A model generated the notes under the pieces. The model had not been told where the DNA came from, searched no databases, and saw nothing but the letters and a program-made list of their open reading frames with translations. A DNA stretch of 64,000 bases, from NCBI RefSeq assembly GCF_015627125.1, contig NZ_VTDO01000008.1, positions 23,032 to 87,031 on the forward strand, written 5' to 3'. This DNA is from Acinetobacter rathckeae (GTDB taxonomy: Bacteria; Pseudomonadota; Gammaproteobacteria; Pseudomonadales; Moraxellaceae). A program made the translations under genes and the position numbers. Shown here piece after piece: positions 7,080 to 16,603 of this stretch (within the stretch, counting starts at the first letter, position 1; every line of letters starts with the position of its first letter).

Positions 7080-9446
7080 ATGGATACGATCTTATCTCGT
7101 ATAGTCAGCGTACTACTTATACTCTTTGGCATCGGTTTAGCCTTAGGCGGTGCTTATTTAATCAGTTTGGGCGGTTCATTTTTCTACCTGATTGCAGGTA
7201 CTGCAATGGTTGCCATTGGTTTTGGCTTATTCAAAAAGCAAGCCTATGCATTTTGGCTATCTATTGGTTTGCTTATTGCAGCAACACTGTGGGCATTTTG
7301 GGAAGTTGGCACTGACTTTTGGCAACTTGTGCCACGCATTATCACATTCCTTGTCATTACATTGGTTGTGACGCTCTTTGCACCAAAACTTCTCAATAAA
7401 TCGAATGAACCTGTCATCAATCAAAAGATTTCTTTTGGTCTTATTGGATTATGTACCATTGTTTTCTTTGGCTTTATTGCGGGTATGTTTAAACCACATC
7501 CAACTGTAGAGGCACAAGGTACAGCATCACCAACAATCAACCCTACCGCAGGTGACAGCCAAGGTGATGATTGGAGTGCATGGGGACGCAATAACTCTGG
7601 CGACCGCTTCGCACAGTTTACTCAAATTAATAAAGACAACGTTAAAGACTTAAAGGTTGCATGGACATATCGTACAGGCGACTTAGCTGTTAATGGTGCT
7701 GAATATCAGGTTACCCCGCTTAAAGTCGATAACTCAATGTACTTATGTACCCCTCACAATGAAGTCATTTCTTTAGACCCAGTAAGTGGTAAAGAAAACT
7801 GGCGTTTTGACCCTAAGCTTCGTGAAACGTCTGGTAATGCACATTGGAAGCGTTGCCGAGGCGTGTCTTATGCAGACTTGAGTCAACTCTCTGGTCAAGA
7901 CTACGTAGCCAAAGACCAAGCATGTGCGACACGGATTGTCAGCACCACCAATGACGGTCGATTGTTTACCCTAGATGCCAAAACAGGTAAACAATGTGAT
8001 GGCTTTGGTAAAGATGGCTTTGTAAATTTACTTGATGGTTTGGGTGCATCTGCTGAAGGTTCATACTACTTAACCTCTGCACCTTTAGTGGCAAATGGCG
8101 TGGTTTTAGTAGGTGGTAAACTCAATGACAACTTAACTGTCGGCGAAGCATCGGGGGTTGTACGTGGCTATGATGTACGTACAGGTCAATTGCTTTGGGC
8201 ATGGGATCCTTCACGAGGTAAAAATGACAGCACACCACTACCTCCAGGTGAAACATATAAAATTGAAACACCCAATTTCTGGGGTACAGCAGCATACGAC
8301 CCTGTACTTGGTTTAGCGTATTTCCCTACAGGGAACCAAACACCAGATTTCTGGACAGGTAACCGTCATCCGTATTCAAATGAATACAATGACTCTGTTG
8401 TTGCTGTAGACATGAAAACAGGTAAAGAGCGTTGGCATTTCCGTACTGCCAATATTGATGCATTCGACTACGATGTGTCGTCACAACCTATTTTGTATGA
8501 TATTCCACAAAAAGATGGTTCAAAAATTCCTGCACTGGTTCAGTTAACCAAGCGTGGTCAAATTTTTGTTCTTGATCGCCGTGATGGTAAGCCTGTATTC
8601 CCTGTAGAACAACGTGCTGTGCCAACAGATGTGATGCCAGGTATGCAAGTCGCTCCAACTCAACCCTATTCAGCAATTTCTGTAGGTACTGACCCACTGA
8701 AAGAGCAAGATATGTGGGGTGCAACCATTTTTGATCAATTAATGTGCCGTATTCAATTTAAAGAGATGCGTTGGGAAGGTGAATTCACACCGCTTTCTGA
8801 TAAAAAACGTACTTTAATTTATCCGGGCTACTATGGTGGATTTAACTGGGGTGGCGGTGCATTAGATGCATCTACAGGTACGCTCATTGTCAATGATATT
8901 CGTATGGCACAATGGGGGAAATTCATTAAACGTGAAGATGCTAAACGTATGGGCTTAAAGCCAAGTACTGAGGGTGAATACTCTGAGCAATTGGGTACGC
9001 CTTGGGGTGTAGAGCGTTCAATGTTTGTCTCTCCACTAGGTGTCCCATGCTTTAAACCACCTTTTGGTACCATGACTGCAATTGACTTGACCACTGGTCA
9101 AACTAAGTGGCAAGTACCTATGGGTACCATTGAAGATGCACCCGTTAAAGGCATTCGCCCAGGTGTGCATATGCCAATTGGCATGCCTACAATGGGTGGG
9201 CCATTAGTAACTAAAGGTGGCTTAACATTCTTCCATGGTTCTTTAGATAACTACTTGCGTGCTTTAGATAGCAATACAGGTGAAGAAATTTGGCGTAGTC
9301 GCCTACCTGTGGGTGGTCAAGGTGCGCCTATGAGCTATGTTGGTAAAGATGGTAAACAGTATATTGTTGTTGTTGCTGGTGGTGCGACACGTACTGGTAG
9401 TAATGAAAATCGTGGTGACTATGTGATTGCATATACACTGCCTTAA
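7080..9446 (+). CDS. gcd: PQQ-dependent membrane glucose dehydrogenase
   Basis: Quinoprotein that oxidises glucose to gluconolactone in the periplasm and passes electrons to ubiquinone. The ATG at 7080 with GAAGGA upstream is chosen over the TTG at 7023, giving 788 residues, close to the usual 790-800. Residues 1 to about 140 hold five hydrophobic segments (the membrane quinone-reducing domain). The rest is the eight-bladed PQQ propeller, with blade motifs such as VAWTYRTGDLAVNG, WGTAAYDPVLGLAYFPTGNQ and YPGYYGGFNWGGGALD. It has a single-gene layout with a terminator at 9476-9509. The enzyme needs imported or locally made PQQ; no pqq genes are in the window. Confidence 0.96.
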   Translation: MDTILSRIVSVLLILFGIGLALGGAYLISLGGSFFYLIAGTAMVAIGFGLFKKQAYAFWLSIGLLIAATLWAFWEVGTDFWQLVPRIITFLVITLVVTLFAPKLLNKSNEPVINQKISFGLIGLCTIVFFGFIAGMFKPHPTVEAQGTASPTINPTAGDSQGDDWSAWGRNNSGDRFAQFTQINKDNVKDLKVAWTYRTGDLAVNGAEYQVTPLKVDNSMYLCTPHNEVISLDPVSGKENWRFDPKLRETSGNAHWKRCRGVSYADLSQLSGQDYVAKDQACATRIVSTTNDGRLFTLDAKTGKQCDGFGKDGFVNLLDGLGASAEGSYYLTSAPLVANGVVLVGGKLNDNLTVGEASGVVRGYDVRTGQLLWAWDPSRGKNDSTPLPPGETYKIETPNFWGTAAYDPVLGLAYFPTGNQTPDFWTGNRHPYSNEYNDSVVAVDMKTGKERWHFRTANIDAFDYDVSSQPILYDIPQKDGSKIPALVQLTKRGQIFVLDRRDGKPVFPVEQRAVPTDVMPGMQVAPTQPYSAISVGTDPLKEQDMWGATIFDQLMCRIQFKEMRWEGEFTPLSDKKRTLIYPGYYGGFNWGGGALDASTGTLIVNDIRMAQWGKFIKREDAKRMGLKPSTEGEYSEQLGTPWGVERSMFVSPLGVPCFKPPFGTMTAIDLTTGQTKWQVPMGTIEDAPVKGIRPGVHMPIGMPTMGGPLVTKGGLTFFHGSLDNYLRALDSNTGEEIWRSRLPVGGQGAPMSYVGKDGKQYIVVVAGGATRTGSNENRGDYVIAYTLP

Positions 9447-9475
9447 CATATCCCCCGTTTAAGTAAATAAATCAG

Positions 9476-9509
9476 TTGAGTGTCTTACAAGTAAGGCACT
9501 CAATTTTTT
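9476..9509 (+). terminator. gcd terminator
   Basis: The arms TTGAGTGTCTTAC (9476-9488) and GTAAGGCACTCAA (9491-9503) form a stem with one G-T pair, followed by a T-rich run. It lies about 30 bases past the gcd stop. Confidence 0.9.
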
Positions 9510-9733
9510 ATCTTATAACTATTGATTTATTTCTTATCAAATACTGCATCTATTCTATATACTCAGCATTTGACTCAAACCAATATTAGTCTTCGCTTAA
9601 TAATAAAAAATTTGGTAATTGTTAAAATCCATACCAAACCAGATAGCGATTAGATATAAAAATTACCCTGCAATCAAACTGTCATAATCAAATTTCAAAC
9701 TACTATTACCAATAAATAAAATGAGTATGTTGT

Positions 9734-11365
9734 ATGCAAGACTCACCCCCCATGCCACGTCATGATGTAGCCTCACCCTCACCACAAAATGCAAATATAA
9801 ATATGCCCTCTCCCAAATGGTTTAAGTACTCCTTTATTACCATTATTGTGGTGTCTTGTATTTATATTGGATTGCAACTCATTGGAGATCTAGCAGCCGT
9901 ACCTGCATTGAGTTCATTTTCATTTTTTATGCTAGGAATTGCGCTCATCATTGCTTTAGGTTTTGAGTTTGTAAACGGATTTCATGACACAGCTAACGCT
10001 GTAGCCACAGTCATCTATACCAATGCCATGCCTGCACCTGTTGCCGTGATGTGGTCTGGTTTTTTTAACTTTCTAGGTGTACTGAGTGCAAGTGGTGCGG
10101 TGGCTTACGGTATTATTGCGCTACTGCCTGTTGAACTTATTCTACATGTGAGCAGTGCATCAGGTTTTGCCATGGTATTTGCATTACTGATTGCCGCCAT
10201 CATTTGGAACTTAAGCACATGGCTACTTGGTTTACCAGCTTCTAGCTCTCATACCATGATTGGTTCAATTTTAGGTGTTGGCCTCATGAATCAAATACTT
10301 CATGCGGGTTTCAGTAGTGGTTTAAGCGGTATAGATGTCGCCCAAGTCATGAAAGTTGTGAAAGCCTTGCTTATTTCCCCTTTAGTTGGTTTTGGTCTCG
10401 CTGCTATTGCTTTTTTATTGTTAAAAATGAGTTTAAAAAATAAAAAGACTGAGCTATTTGATGCACCTGAGGGCACAAAACCACCATCCTTTATTACTCG
10501 AGTACTGCTCATTTGTACCTGTACAGGGGTCAGTTTTGCCCATGGTTCAAACGATGGTCAAAAAGGCATGGGCTTAATTATGCTCATTTTAATTGGTATT
10601 GTACCACTGGCGTATTCTCTAAATAAAACAATGGATAGTAATGAAGTCCAAGCCTTTGCGGCATTGTCTGAAAAGTCTGCACATATTTTGGCAGTTAACC
10701 CATCACAAATGGATACCACAACAGCACGACAAACACTCACTCAATACATTCAAGACAAACAAGCAACACCCGAAACAACCCTTGCTGTTGCAGCATTATC
10801 AAATAACTTAGGTAAGTTGGTGGCTGATTATAAGACCATGGCCAATATTCCTGAAAATGCCACCATTAACTTACGCAACGATATGTACCTCAGCAGTACG
10901 GCCTTAAAAACATTGCAAAAAAACAATCAAATGCCTACACAGCTGACCAATACCGAGAAAGCAACCATTGCCGAGTATCAAAAAGATTTAGATCAAGCCA
11001 CACAGTACATTCCAACTTGGGTCAAAGTTGCTGTTGCACTCGCATTGGGTCTAGGCACGATGGTTGGTTGGAAACGGATTGTCGTCACTGTAGGTGAACG
11101 TATAGGAAAAACCCACCTGACTTACAGCCAAGGGATGTCCGCTGAATTTGTTGCCATGGGGACCATTATTGCTGCAGATAAGTTTGGTCTACCTGTAAGT
11201 ACAACACACGTTTTAAACAGTGCTGTAGCAGGTACAATGACGGCTAATAAATCGGGGCTTCAGTGGTCGACCATCAAAAGTATTATTTTAGCTTGGGTAC
11301 TCACGCTACCGTGTGCAATGCTTCTTTCAGCCACACTCTATTGGTTATTTTCTAAATTAATTTAA
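9734..11365 (+). CDS. Pit-family inorganic phosphate transporter
   Basis: A 543-residue phosphate permease of the PiT/PHO-4 family. Both signature repeats are visible, GFEFVNGFHDTANAVATVIYT in the first half and GVSFAHGSNDGQKGMG in the second, each with its conserved Asp. Two hydrophobic halves are separated by a polar stretch of about 130 residues (about 300-430), longer than the loop in small Pit proteins. The N-terminal 30 residues are Pro/Ser-rich and not membrane-embedded. It lies just downstream of gcd but has its own upstream gap of 287 bases. It probably carries metal-phosphate with protons. Confidence 0.92.
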   Translation: MQDSPPMPRHDVASPSPQNANINMPSPKWFKYSFITIIVVSCIYIGLQLIGDLAAVPALSSFSFFMLGIALIIALGFEFVNGFHDTANAVATVIYTNAMPAPVAVMWSGFFNFLGVLSASGAVAYGIIALLPVELILHVSSASGFAMVFALLIAAIIWNLSTWLLGLPASSSHTMIGSILGVGLMNQILHAGFSSGLSGIDVAQVMKVVKALLISPLVGFGLAAIAFLLLKMSLKNKKTELFDAPEGTKPPSFITRVLLICTCTGVSFAHGSNDGQKGMGLIMLILIGIVPLAYSLNKTMDSNEVQAFAALSEKSAHILAVNPSQMDTTTARQTLTQYIQDKQATPETTLAVAALSNNLGKLVADYKTMANIPENATINLRNDMYLSSTALKTLQKNNQMPTQLTNTEKATIAEYQKDLDQATQYIPTWVKVAVALALGLGTMVGWKRIVVTVGERIGKTHLTYSQGMSAEFVAMGTIIAADKFGLPVSTTHVLNSAVAGTMTANKSGLQWSTIKSIILAWVLTLPCAMLLSATLYWLFSKLI

Positions 11366-11399
11366 CCCTTACAGCACAGGGTCATTTACTCAATACACC

Positions 11400-11437
11400 C
11401 AATTGCATTTCTGTAACGTAGAGATGCAATTGCTTTA
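11400..11437 (+). terminator. Probable terminator of the phosphate transporter gene
   Basis: A perfect nine-base inverted repeat (CAATTGCAT at 11400-11408, ATGCAATTG at 11424-11432) is followed by CTTTAAAA. The stem is AT-rich and the T run short, so termination may be weak. Confidence 0.5.
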
Positions 11438-11488
11438 AAAGCATTTACAACTATAAAATATGATTCGTTAAATAAATACATTAAATAT

Positions 11489-12679
11489 TTAACCAATCTC
11501 ACGATGAGGAAACCATGAAACCACCGCACTCATTGTGGCAAATATAGCCATAATGATAATCATCGCTTCGGGAGAGCTGGTTTTTCCAAAGGTAAGTAAT
11601 AATGAAGAAATAATACCGCTACCATACTGCATTGAACCAATTAGTGCAGAAGCTGACCCAGCCACTTGAGGCACAGTATCTAAGGCCGCCGCAATAGATG
11701 TTGCAGCAATGACCCCATTCATTGAAAAAAATATAAATAAGAAAACAATTAAATGCGTCAGATTCAAATGCTGTGCGTAAAACAAATAAACCAATGTCAG
11801 CATGGCACACATAGACACTGTAGTTGCCCACTTAAGAAGCTTATGCAGTGCAATACGACGTACCAACCTTTTATTAATTAAACTAAAAATCATGACTCCC
11901 ATAATATTCAGTCCAAACAGCCAGCCATAATGTTGTGAATCAATATGATAATAAGAAATATAAACCAATGGCGAACCGACAATAAAAGTATATGCAGCCA
12001 CATAAAATGCAGTTAATGCTAAAACGTAACGCATAAACTGCCAATTTTTTAACAACAAACCATAGTTTAAAAATGCACGTTTAATTGGTTGGTCTTGTTG
12101 TTGTATTTTTGGGGCATGCGTTTCAGGCAGCCGAAAAATACAGATAAACATGATCAGCCCAATCACAGCCAGCAACCAAAAAATTGCATGCCAAGAACTC
12201 ATTTTAAGTATTTGTCCACCGATTAAGGGGCCTAAAATGGGGGCAATCGCCATAATTAACATAAGCGTTGAAAGCATTTGTGCTGCTTGCACTCGCTCAT
12301 ATAAATCTCTTACCATCGCTCTAGCAAGCATTGGTGCAGTACATGCACCTAAAGCTTGAAAAACACGCCAAAATATAATTTGCTCAATGGTTTGAGAAAG
12401 AGCGCACCCTGCCGAGCCAATCATAAATAGAACCATACCAATAAAGAGTGGTTTTTTTCGCCCAATACGGTCACTCATTGGTCCCCAAATCAGCTGTGCT
12501 ATTGAAAAACCAATCAGAAAACTGGTGATTGTGAGCTCAACATGACCTTTTAAATCGGCCTGCATTGCAGGCATAGCAGGCAAATAAATGTCTATAGAAA
12601 GTGATGTAAATGCCATTAATGCACTTAAGATAACTAATAACGCGATTTTTGACGGCGTTTTTTCATCGGTTTGATTCAT
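11489..12679 (-). CDS. Bcr/CflA-type MFS drug efflux transporter
   Basis: A 396-residue, 12-helix major facilitator protein. Motif A between helices 2 and 3 reads GPMSDRIGRKKPLF, and ARAMVRDLYER is the segment characteristic of the Bcr/CflA drug:proton antiporter group (bicyclomycin, chloramphenicol-type substrates). The first helix is preceded by a short cytoplasmic tail (MNQTDEKTPSK). It is a single gene on the minus strand facing the phosphate transporter. Family assignment is good; the actual substrate is unknown. Confidence 0.88.
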   Translation of the reverse strand: MNQTDEKTPSKIALLVILSALMAFTSLSIDIYLPAMPAMQADLKGHVELTITSFLIGFSIAQLIWGPMSDRIGRKKPLFIGMVLFMIGSAGCALSQTIEQIIFWRVFQALGACTAPMLARAMVRDLYERVQAAQMLSTLMLIMAIAPILGPLIGGQILKMSSWHAIFWLLAVIGLIMFICIFRLPETHAPKIQQQDQPIKRAFLNYGLLLKNWQFMRYVLALTAFYVAAYTFIVGSPLVYISYYHIDSQHYGWLFGLNIMGVMIFSLINKRLVRRIALHKLLKWATTVSMCAMLTLVYLFYAQHLNLTHLIVFLFIFFSMNGVIAATSIAAALDTVPQVAGSASALIGSMQYGSGIISSLLLTFGKTSSPEAMIIIMAIFATMSAVVSWFPHREIG

Positions 12680-12984
12680 ATTGAATATCTTTAATCAGAT
12701 TTATACTTTATACATTAGCTACTTATGATATTAATGGCTTTTGCTTGTTAGTCACTTATCAACGTTACAATAAATCATTAAACACAACGTACTGCTATGG
12801 TGAGGTCATTTATTTTCGCATATAGTGAATCACTCTCAATACTTCATTTGTGTCGTCTAAATGTTGTATTGGTAGGTCATTTTAGATGGCTTCACAATCT
12901 ACACTGATTAAACACGATAACTCTGTGTAAAATAAATCACCCACTCTACTAAAATGACTCAAACAAATGTGTATTCACTCAGTT
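12680..12984. other. Intergenic region, nothing recognised
   Basis: About 305 bases between the MFS gene start and the YbaK gene end, both on the minus strand. It must contain the MFS promoter. No hairpin terminator, repeat or small gene was seen. Confidence 0.4.
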
Positions 12985-13464
12985 TTATATGTTTTTCTCA
13001 TCAATAATATCTATAAAACTTGCCCCAAGTAATACCGATAAATCACTGGGGCTTAAACCAAGATCGAGCCCTCTTCGGCCACCACTGACATACATTTTTT
13101 GTAAACGCTGTGCAGTCAAATCAATCACCGTTTTTAAACGTTTTTTTTGTCCGAGTGGGCTAATGCCCCCCACGACAAAACCCGTTAAACGCTCAGCCAC
13201 TTTAGCATCAGCAAGAGCAAGTTTTTTACAGCCAAATACTGCAGCAACTTTTTTTAAATTCAATTGATGACTTACAGGTAAAATAGCCACATAATAGTTT
13301 TTGCCATCGCTTACGAGTAGGGTTTTAAACACTTCGTGTGCAGGTAATGCAAGTTTTTCTACAGCTTCTAAACCATAGCTATTGGTCGAATTTGCATCGT
13401 GACTATACTCATGTAACGTATAGACAATATTTTTTTGTTTTAGCAACTTACATGCAGGTGTCAT
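12985..13464 (-). CDS. ybaK: YbaK/EbsC Cys-tRNA(Pro) deacylase
   Basis: A 159-residue protein of the YbaK/ProX editing family, which hydrolyses cysteine mischarged on tRNA-Pro in trans. Visible family features are the conserved Lys in HEVFKTLL, the VGGISPLGQKKRL segment and the C-terminal GGRRGLDLGLSPSDL. The length matches the family (about 155-160). An AGAGAA ribosome site precedes the ATG at 13464. It is monocistronic and divergent from fruB. Confidence 0.93.
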   Translation of the reverse strand: MTPACKLLKQKNIVYTLHEYSHDANSTNSYGLEAVEKLALPAHEVFKTLLVSDGKNYYVAILPVSHQLNLKKVAAVFGCKKLALADAKVAERLTGFVVGGISPLGQKKRLKTVIDLTAQRLQKMYVSGGRRGLDLGLSPSDLSVLLGASFIDIIDEKNI

Positions 13465-13687
13465 GATTTCTCTTTATTTTTTTAGCACAATAAAAGGACT
13501 TATTGTATGATGAATCTAATAATCTATAAAGTATTAAAACGATATACTTATGATTTTAATCAGGTTTTCAAAAATGAAACAATTCTCAACCTATTGAAAG
13601 TAAATTCAAGTAAACTTTCTAAGATAAATTTAACGCCATGTCTTGTCCTCAAAAGAACTGCTTTTACAGACAAAGCATAGTAGAATT

Positions 13688-13714
13688 TGCCTTTTAATTT
13701 TTCCCGGAAAGGCA
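13688..13714 (+). promoter_or_regulatory. Hairpin in the fruB leader
   Basis: TGCCTTT (13688-13694) can pair with AAAGGCA (13708-13714) across a 13-base loop, 30 bases before the AAGGA of fruB (13744-13748). A FruR-like half match, TGAAACAATTCT, lies at 13575-13586, but only 9 of 12 positions fit the enterobacterial operator. Both are weak evidence for regulation of the operon. Confidence 0.3.
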
Positions 13715-13754
13715 GCGCCTTAACTCGATTTATGATGTTTTTCAAGGATTTTTT

Positions 13755-16601
13755 ATGTTAGCGCTAGATATACAACATGTTAGAATGAATCAACATGCTG
13801 TTGATAAAGCTCAGGCGTTACAGTGTCTCGTCAACATTTTAGTTGAAGATCAACTGGTTACCCCTGAATACCTAGATGGTTTAAAAGCACGGGAACAACA
13901 AAGTGCAACTTACCTAGGTCAAGGCATCGCAATTCCACATGGTACGCCCCAGTCGAGACAATATATTTTAAAAACTGGTGTCCGCTTAGCCCACTTCCCT
14001 GAAGGGGTTGTATGGGATGGAGAAAACAAAATATACCTTGCAGTGGTGATTGCTGCAAAATCTGACGAACATTTACAAGTACTACAAATACTCACAAAAG
14101 CACTCATTAATGATGTATCTGATCGTGTAAAAAATGCCACATCAGCAGAACAAATTATTGAACTACTACAAGCACAACCACTGTCTTTAGCACTTCACGA
14201 AAACCTTATTGAAACCCAAGTCCCTGCCACAGATATAGATGACTTATTTTGGCATGCAGCACAACGCTTAAAACAACAAAAAGCTGTTGAAGCAGGTTTT
14301 ATTACCGCACTTGATACCAAACAAATGATTCACTTAGGTGAAGGCACTTGGTCAATCACAGCCAATCAGCATGTACTGAGCCCTGCTGTAAGTATTGTAA
14401 AGCCTGAAACTGCACTTGAGTACCAAGGTGAAGTCCTGAATACCTTACTTTGTGTTGCAAGTAATGACCAATTAGACATGCCTCAGTTTAACCGTTTAAT
14501 GGACATTTTATTTGATCCGGAACAACTTGAAAAACTGACCCATGAAAATGACAGTCATGAAATTGCACACATCATTGGTGCAGACATTATTCCAGATTGG
14601 CCATCATTACAGGTAACGTTAGCCAATTCTCATGGTTTGCATGCACGACCTGCAACTCAACTGGTCAATGTCACAAAAAAATTTACAGGCGACATTCAAG
14701 TGTCTGTAGATGATGGTCAATTTATTTCAGCAAAGAGCTTAACCAAACTGTTATCTCTCGGCTGTAAGCGTGGTCAAGTTCTTACCTTTATTGCTGAACC
14801 AAATACAGATGCTATTGAAGGCTTAAATGAAGTCATTCAAGCGGTTAAAAATGGCTTGGGTGAAGACGTTGAGCCGATTGAAGAAAATAGTGCTCAAGCA
14901 GTAGAAAAAGTTGAAGTACTACGCTTTGATGAAAGTACCGAAGACCAAACGTCAGGTATTCCTGCATCGAGTGGTCTAGCATTTGGCCCTGCACACGTGA
15001 TTAAACCACGCCAGTTTAACTACGAACGCCAAAGTAAAAACCTCAAAGCAGAAACTGAAAAGCTTGAACAAGCGATTGAAAAAGTACAAAGCAACATTAA
15101 AGACTTTATTGCTGAGTCAAAAATTGAAGCCATCAAGCAAATTTTTACTGCCCATTTGGCCATGCTTGATGACCCAGACCTGATTCAAGGCGTACACCAA
15201 AAGCTCAAACAAAACCTATCTGCACCTGCAGCATGGCATGAGCACATTGAAGCTGCCGCAACAGCACAAGCTGCGCTTAAAGACCATCTACTTGCAGAAC
15301 GTGCCACAGATTTACGTGACATTGGTGAACGTGTCATGGCGGTACTATGTAATGTGCCAGATGTCGTTGAACCCAAAGAGCCGTACATTTTAATTATGCA
15401 TGACGTTGGGCCAAGCGATGTCGCACGTTTAGATAAAGATCGTGTTGCAGGTATTTTAACAGCGGTCGGTGGTGCAAGTGCCCACAGTGCTATTGTTGCT
15501 CGTGCGCTTGGTATTCCTGCCATTGTGGGTGCAGGTGCAGGGGTACTCAACATTGAAAGTAACGCCACTGTACTGATTAATGGTGACAACGGCGACTTTG
15601 TGATTAGTCCTGAAGCATCACTGATTGAACATGCAATTTCTGAACGTGAACGCCAACGTCAAATTCGTATTGAAGCAGAAAAACACAGCCAAGAACCTGC
15701 TGTGACCTTAGACGGTCATCAAATTGAAATTGCTGCCAATATTGGTAAAGTCAACGCAGGTCAAAAAGCAGTGAAAGATGGTGCAGAAGCCATTGGTCTA
15801 CTGCGTACAGAGCTGGTCTTTATGGCACACAACAGTGCACCTGATGAAGCAACGCAAGAAGCTGAATACCGCGTTATTTTAGATGACTTGGCAGGTCGCC
15901 CGTTGGTAGTCCGCACACTCGATGTTGGTGGCGACAAACCGTTACCGTACGTACCTATTCCTGAAGAAGAAAACCCATTCTTAGGTGTACGTGGTATTCG
16001 TTTAACATTGCGTAAACCAGACTTACTACGTAAACAGTTGATTGCTTTACTCAAAGCTTCAGACAACCGTCCACTACGTATCATGTTCCCAATGATTGGG
16101 CGCGTAGAAGAATGGCGAGAAGCAAAAGTTATTTTAGATGAACTGCGTGCTGAATACCCATGTGACAATCTTGAAGTGGGTATTATGATTGAAGTGCCAT
16201 CAGCGGCATTACTATCGCCAATTTTGGCACAAGAAGTTGACTTCTTTAGTATTGGTACAAATGACTTAACCCAATACACCATGGCCATTGACCGTGGTCA
16301 CCCAGTATTATCTGCTGAAGCAGATGGCTTACACCCAAGCGTACTTTCACTGATTGATCAAACGGTACGTGCTGCACATAAACATGGCAAATGGGTCGGT
16401 ATTTGTGGTGAATTGGCTGCAGATCCAAAAGCAGTTCCAGTACTCATGGGTCTTGGCGTTGATGAACTGAGCATGTCAAGTACAAGTATTCCGCTGGTGA
16501 AAGCACAAATTCGTCAGTTAAATTTTGCTGCATGCCAACAGATTGCACAAAAAGCGTTGCTCTGTGACAGTGCAACAGCCGTACGAGAATTAGGTGAATA
16601 G
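13755..16601 (+). CDS. fruB: FruB, fructose PTS IIA-HPr-EI multiphosphoryl transfer protein
   Basis: A 948-residue fusion that supplies all soluble phosphotransfer steps for fructose. Residues 1-150 are EIIA-Fru with phospho-His 62 (GIAIPHGTP). Residues about 165-280 resemble a second EIIA domain in which that motif has decayed to HLGEGTWSITA, so it lacks the His. Residues about 285-370 are HPr with His 296 (HGLHARP). Residues about 390-948 are Enzyme I with His 577 (GGASAHSAIVAR) and the PEP-site segments IGTNDLTQYTMAIDRGHP and GICGELAAD. It starts the fruB-fruK-fruA operon with AAGGA before the ATG. The IIA and HPr histidines and EI His are intact, so the relay should work. Confidence 0.96.
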   Translation: MLALDIQHVRMNQHAVDKAQALQCLVNILVEDQLVTPEYLDGLKAREQQSATYLGQGIAIPHGTPQSRQYILKTGVRLAHFPEGVVWDGENKIYLAVVIAAKSDEHLQVLQILTKALINDVSDRVKNATSAEQIIELLQAQPLSLALHENLIETQVPATDIDDLFWHAAQRLKQQKAVEAGFITALDTKQMIHLGEGTWSITANQHVLSPAVSIVKPETALEYQGEVLNTLLCVASNDQLDMPQFNRLMDILFDPEQLEKLTHENDSHEIAHIIGADIIPDWPSLQVTLANSHGLHARPATQLVNVTKKFTGDIQVSVDDGQFISAKSLTKLLSLGCKRGQVLTFIAEPNTDAIEGLNEVIQAVKNGLGEDVEPIEENSAQAVEKVEVLRFDESTEDQTSGIPASSGLAFGPAHVIKPRQFNYERQSKNLKAETEKLEQAIEKVQSNIKDFIAESKIEAIKQIFTAHLAMLDDPDLIQGVHQKLKQNLSAPAAWHEHIEAAATAQAALKDHLLAERATDLRDIGERVMAVLCNVPDVVEPKEPYILIMHDVGPSDVARLDKDRVAGILTAVGGASAHSAIVARALGIPAIVGAGAGVLNIESNATVLINGDNGDFVISPEASLIEHAISERERQRQIRIEAEKHSQEPAVTLDGHQIEIAANIGKVNAGQKAVKDGAEAIGLLRTELVFMAHNSAPDEATQEAEYRVILDDLAGRPLVVRTLDVGGDKPLPYVPIPEEENPFLGVRGIRLTLRKPDLLRKQLIALLKASDNRPLRIMFPMIGRVEEWREAKVILDELRAEYPCDNLEVGIMIEVPSAALLSPILAQEVDFFSIGTNDLTQYTMAIDRGHPVLSAEADGLHPSVLSLIDQTVRAAHKHGKWVGICGELAADPKAVPVLMGLGVDELSMSSTSIPLVKAQIRQLNFAACQQIAQKALLCDSATAVRELGE

Positions 16602-16603
16602 CT

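Noticed and set aside
13575..13586. FruR/Cra operator in front of fruB
   Set aside because: TGAAACAATTCT matches the enterobacterial site at only 9 of 12 positions and lacks symmetry; no fruR gene is in the window. Mentioned only as weak.
13560..13745. Minus-strand ORF of 61 codons between ybaK and fruB
   Set aside because: It overlaps the fruB promoter and leader, has no good ribosome site, and its sequence resembles no family.
15185..16288. Long minus-strand ORFs (134 and 175 codons)
   Set aside because: They are antisense to the Enzyme I part of fruB, are Ser/Pro-rich as expected of reversed codons, and have no ribosome site.
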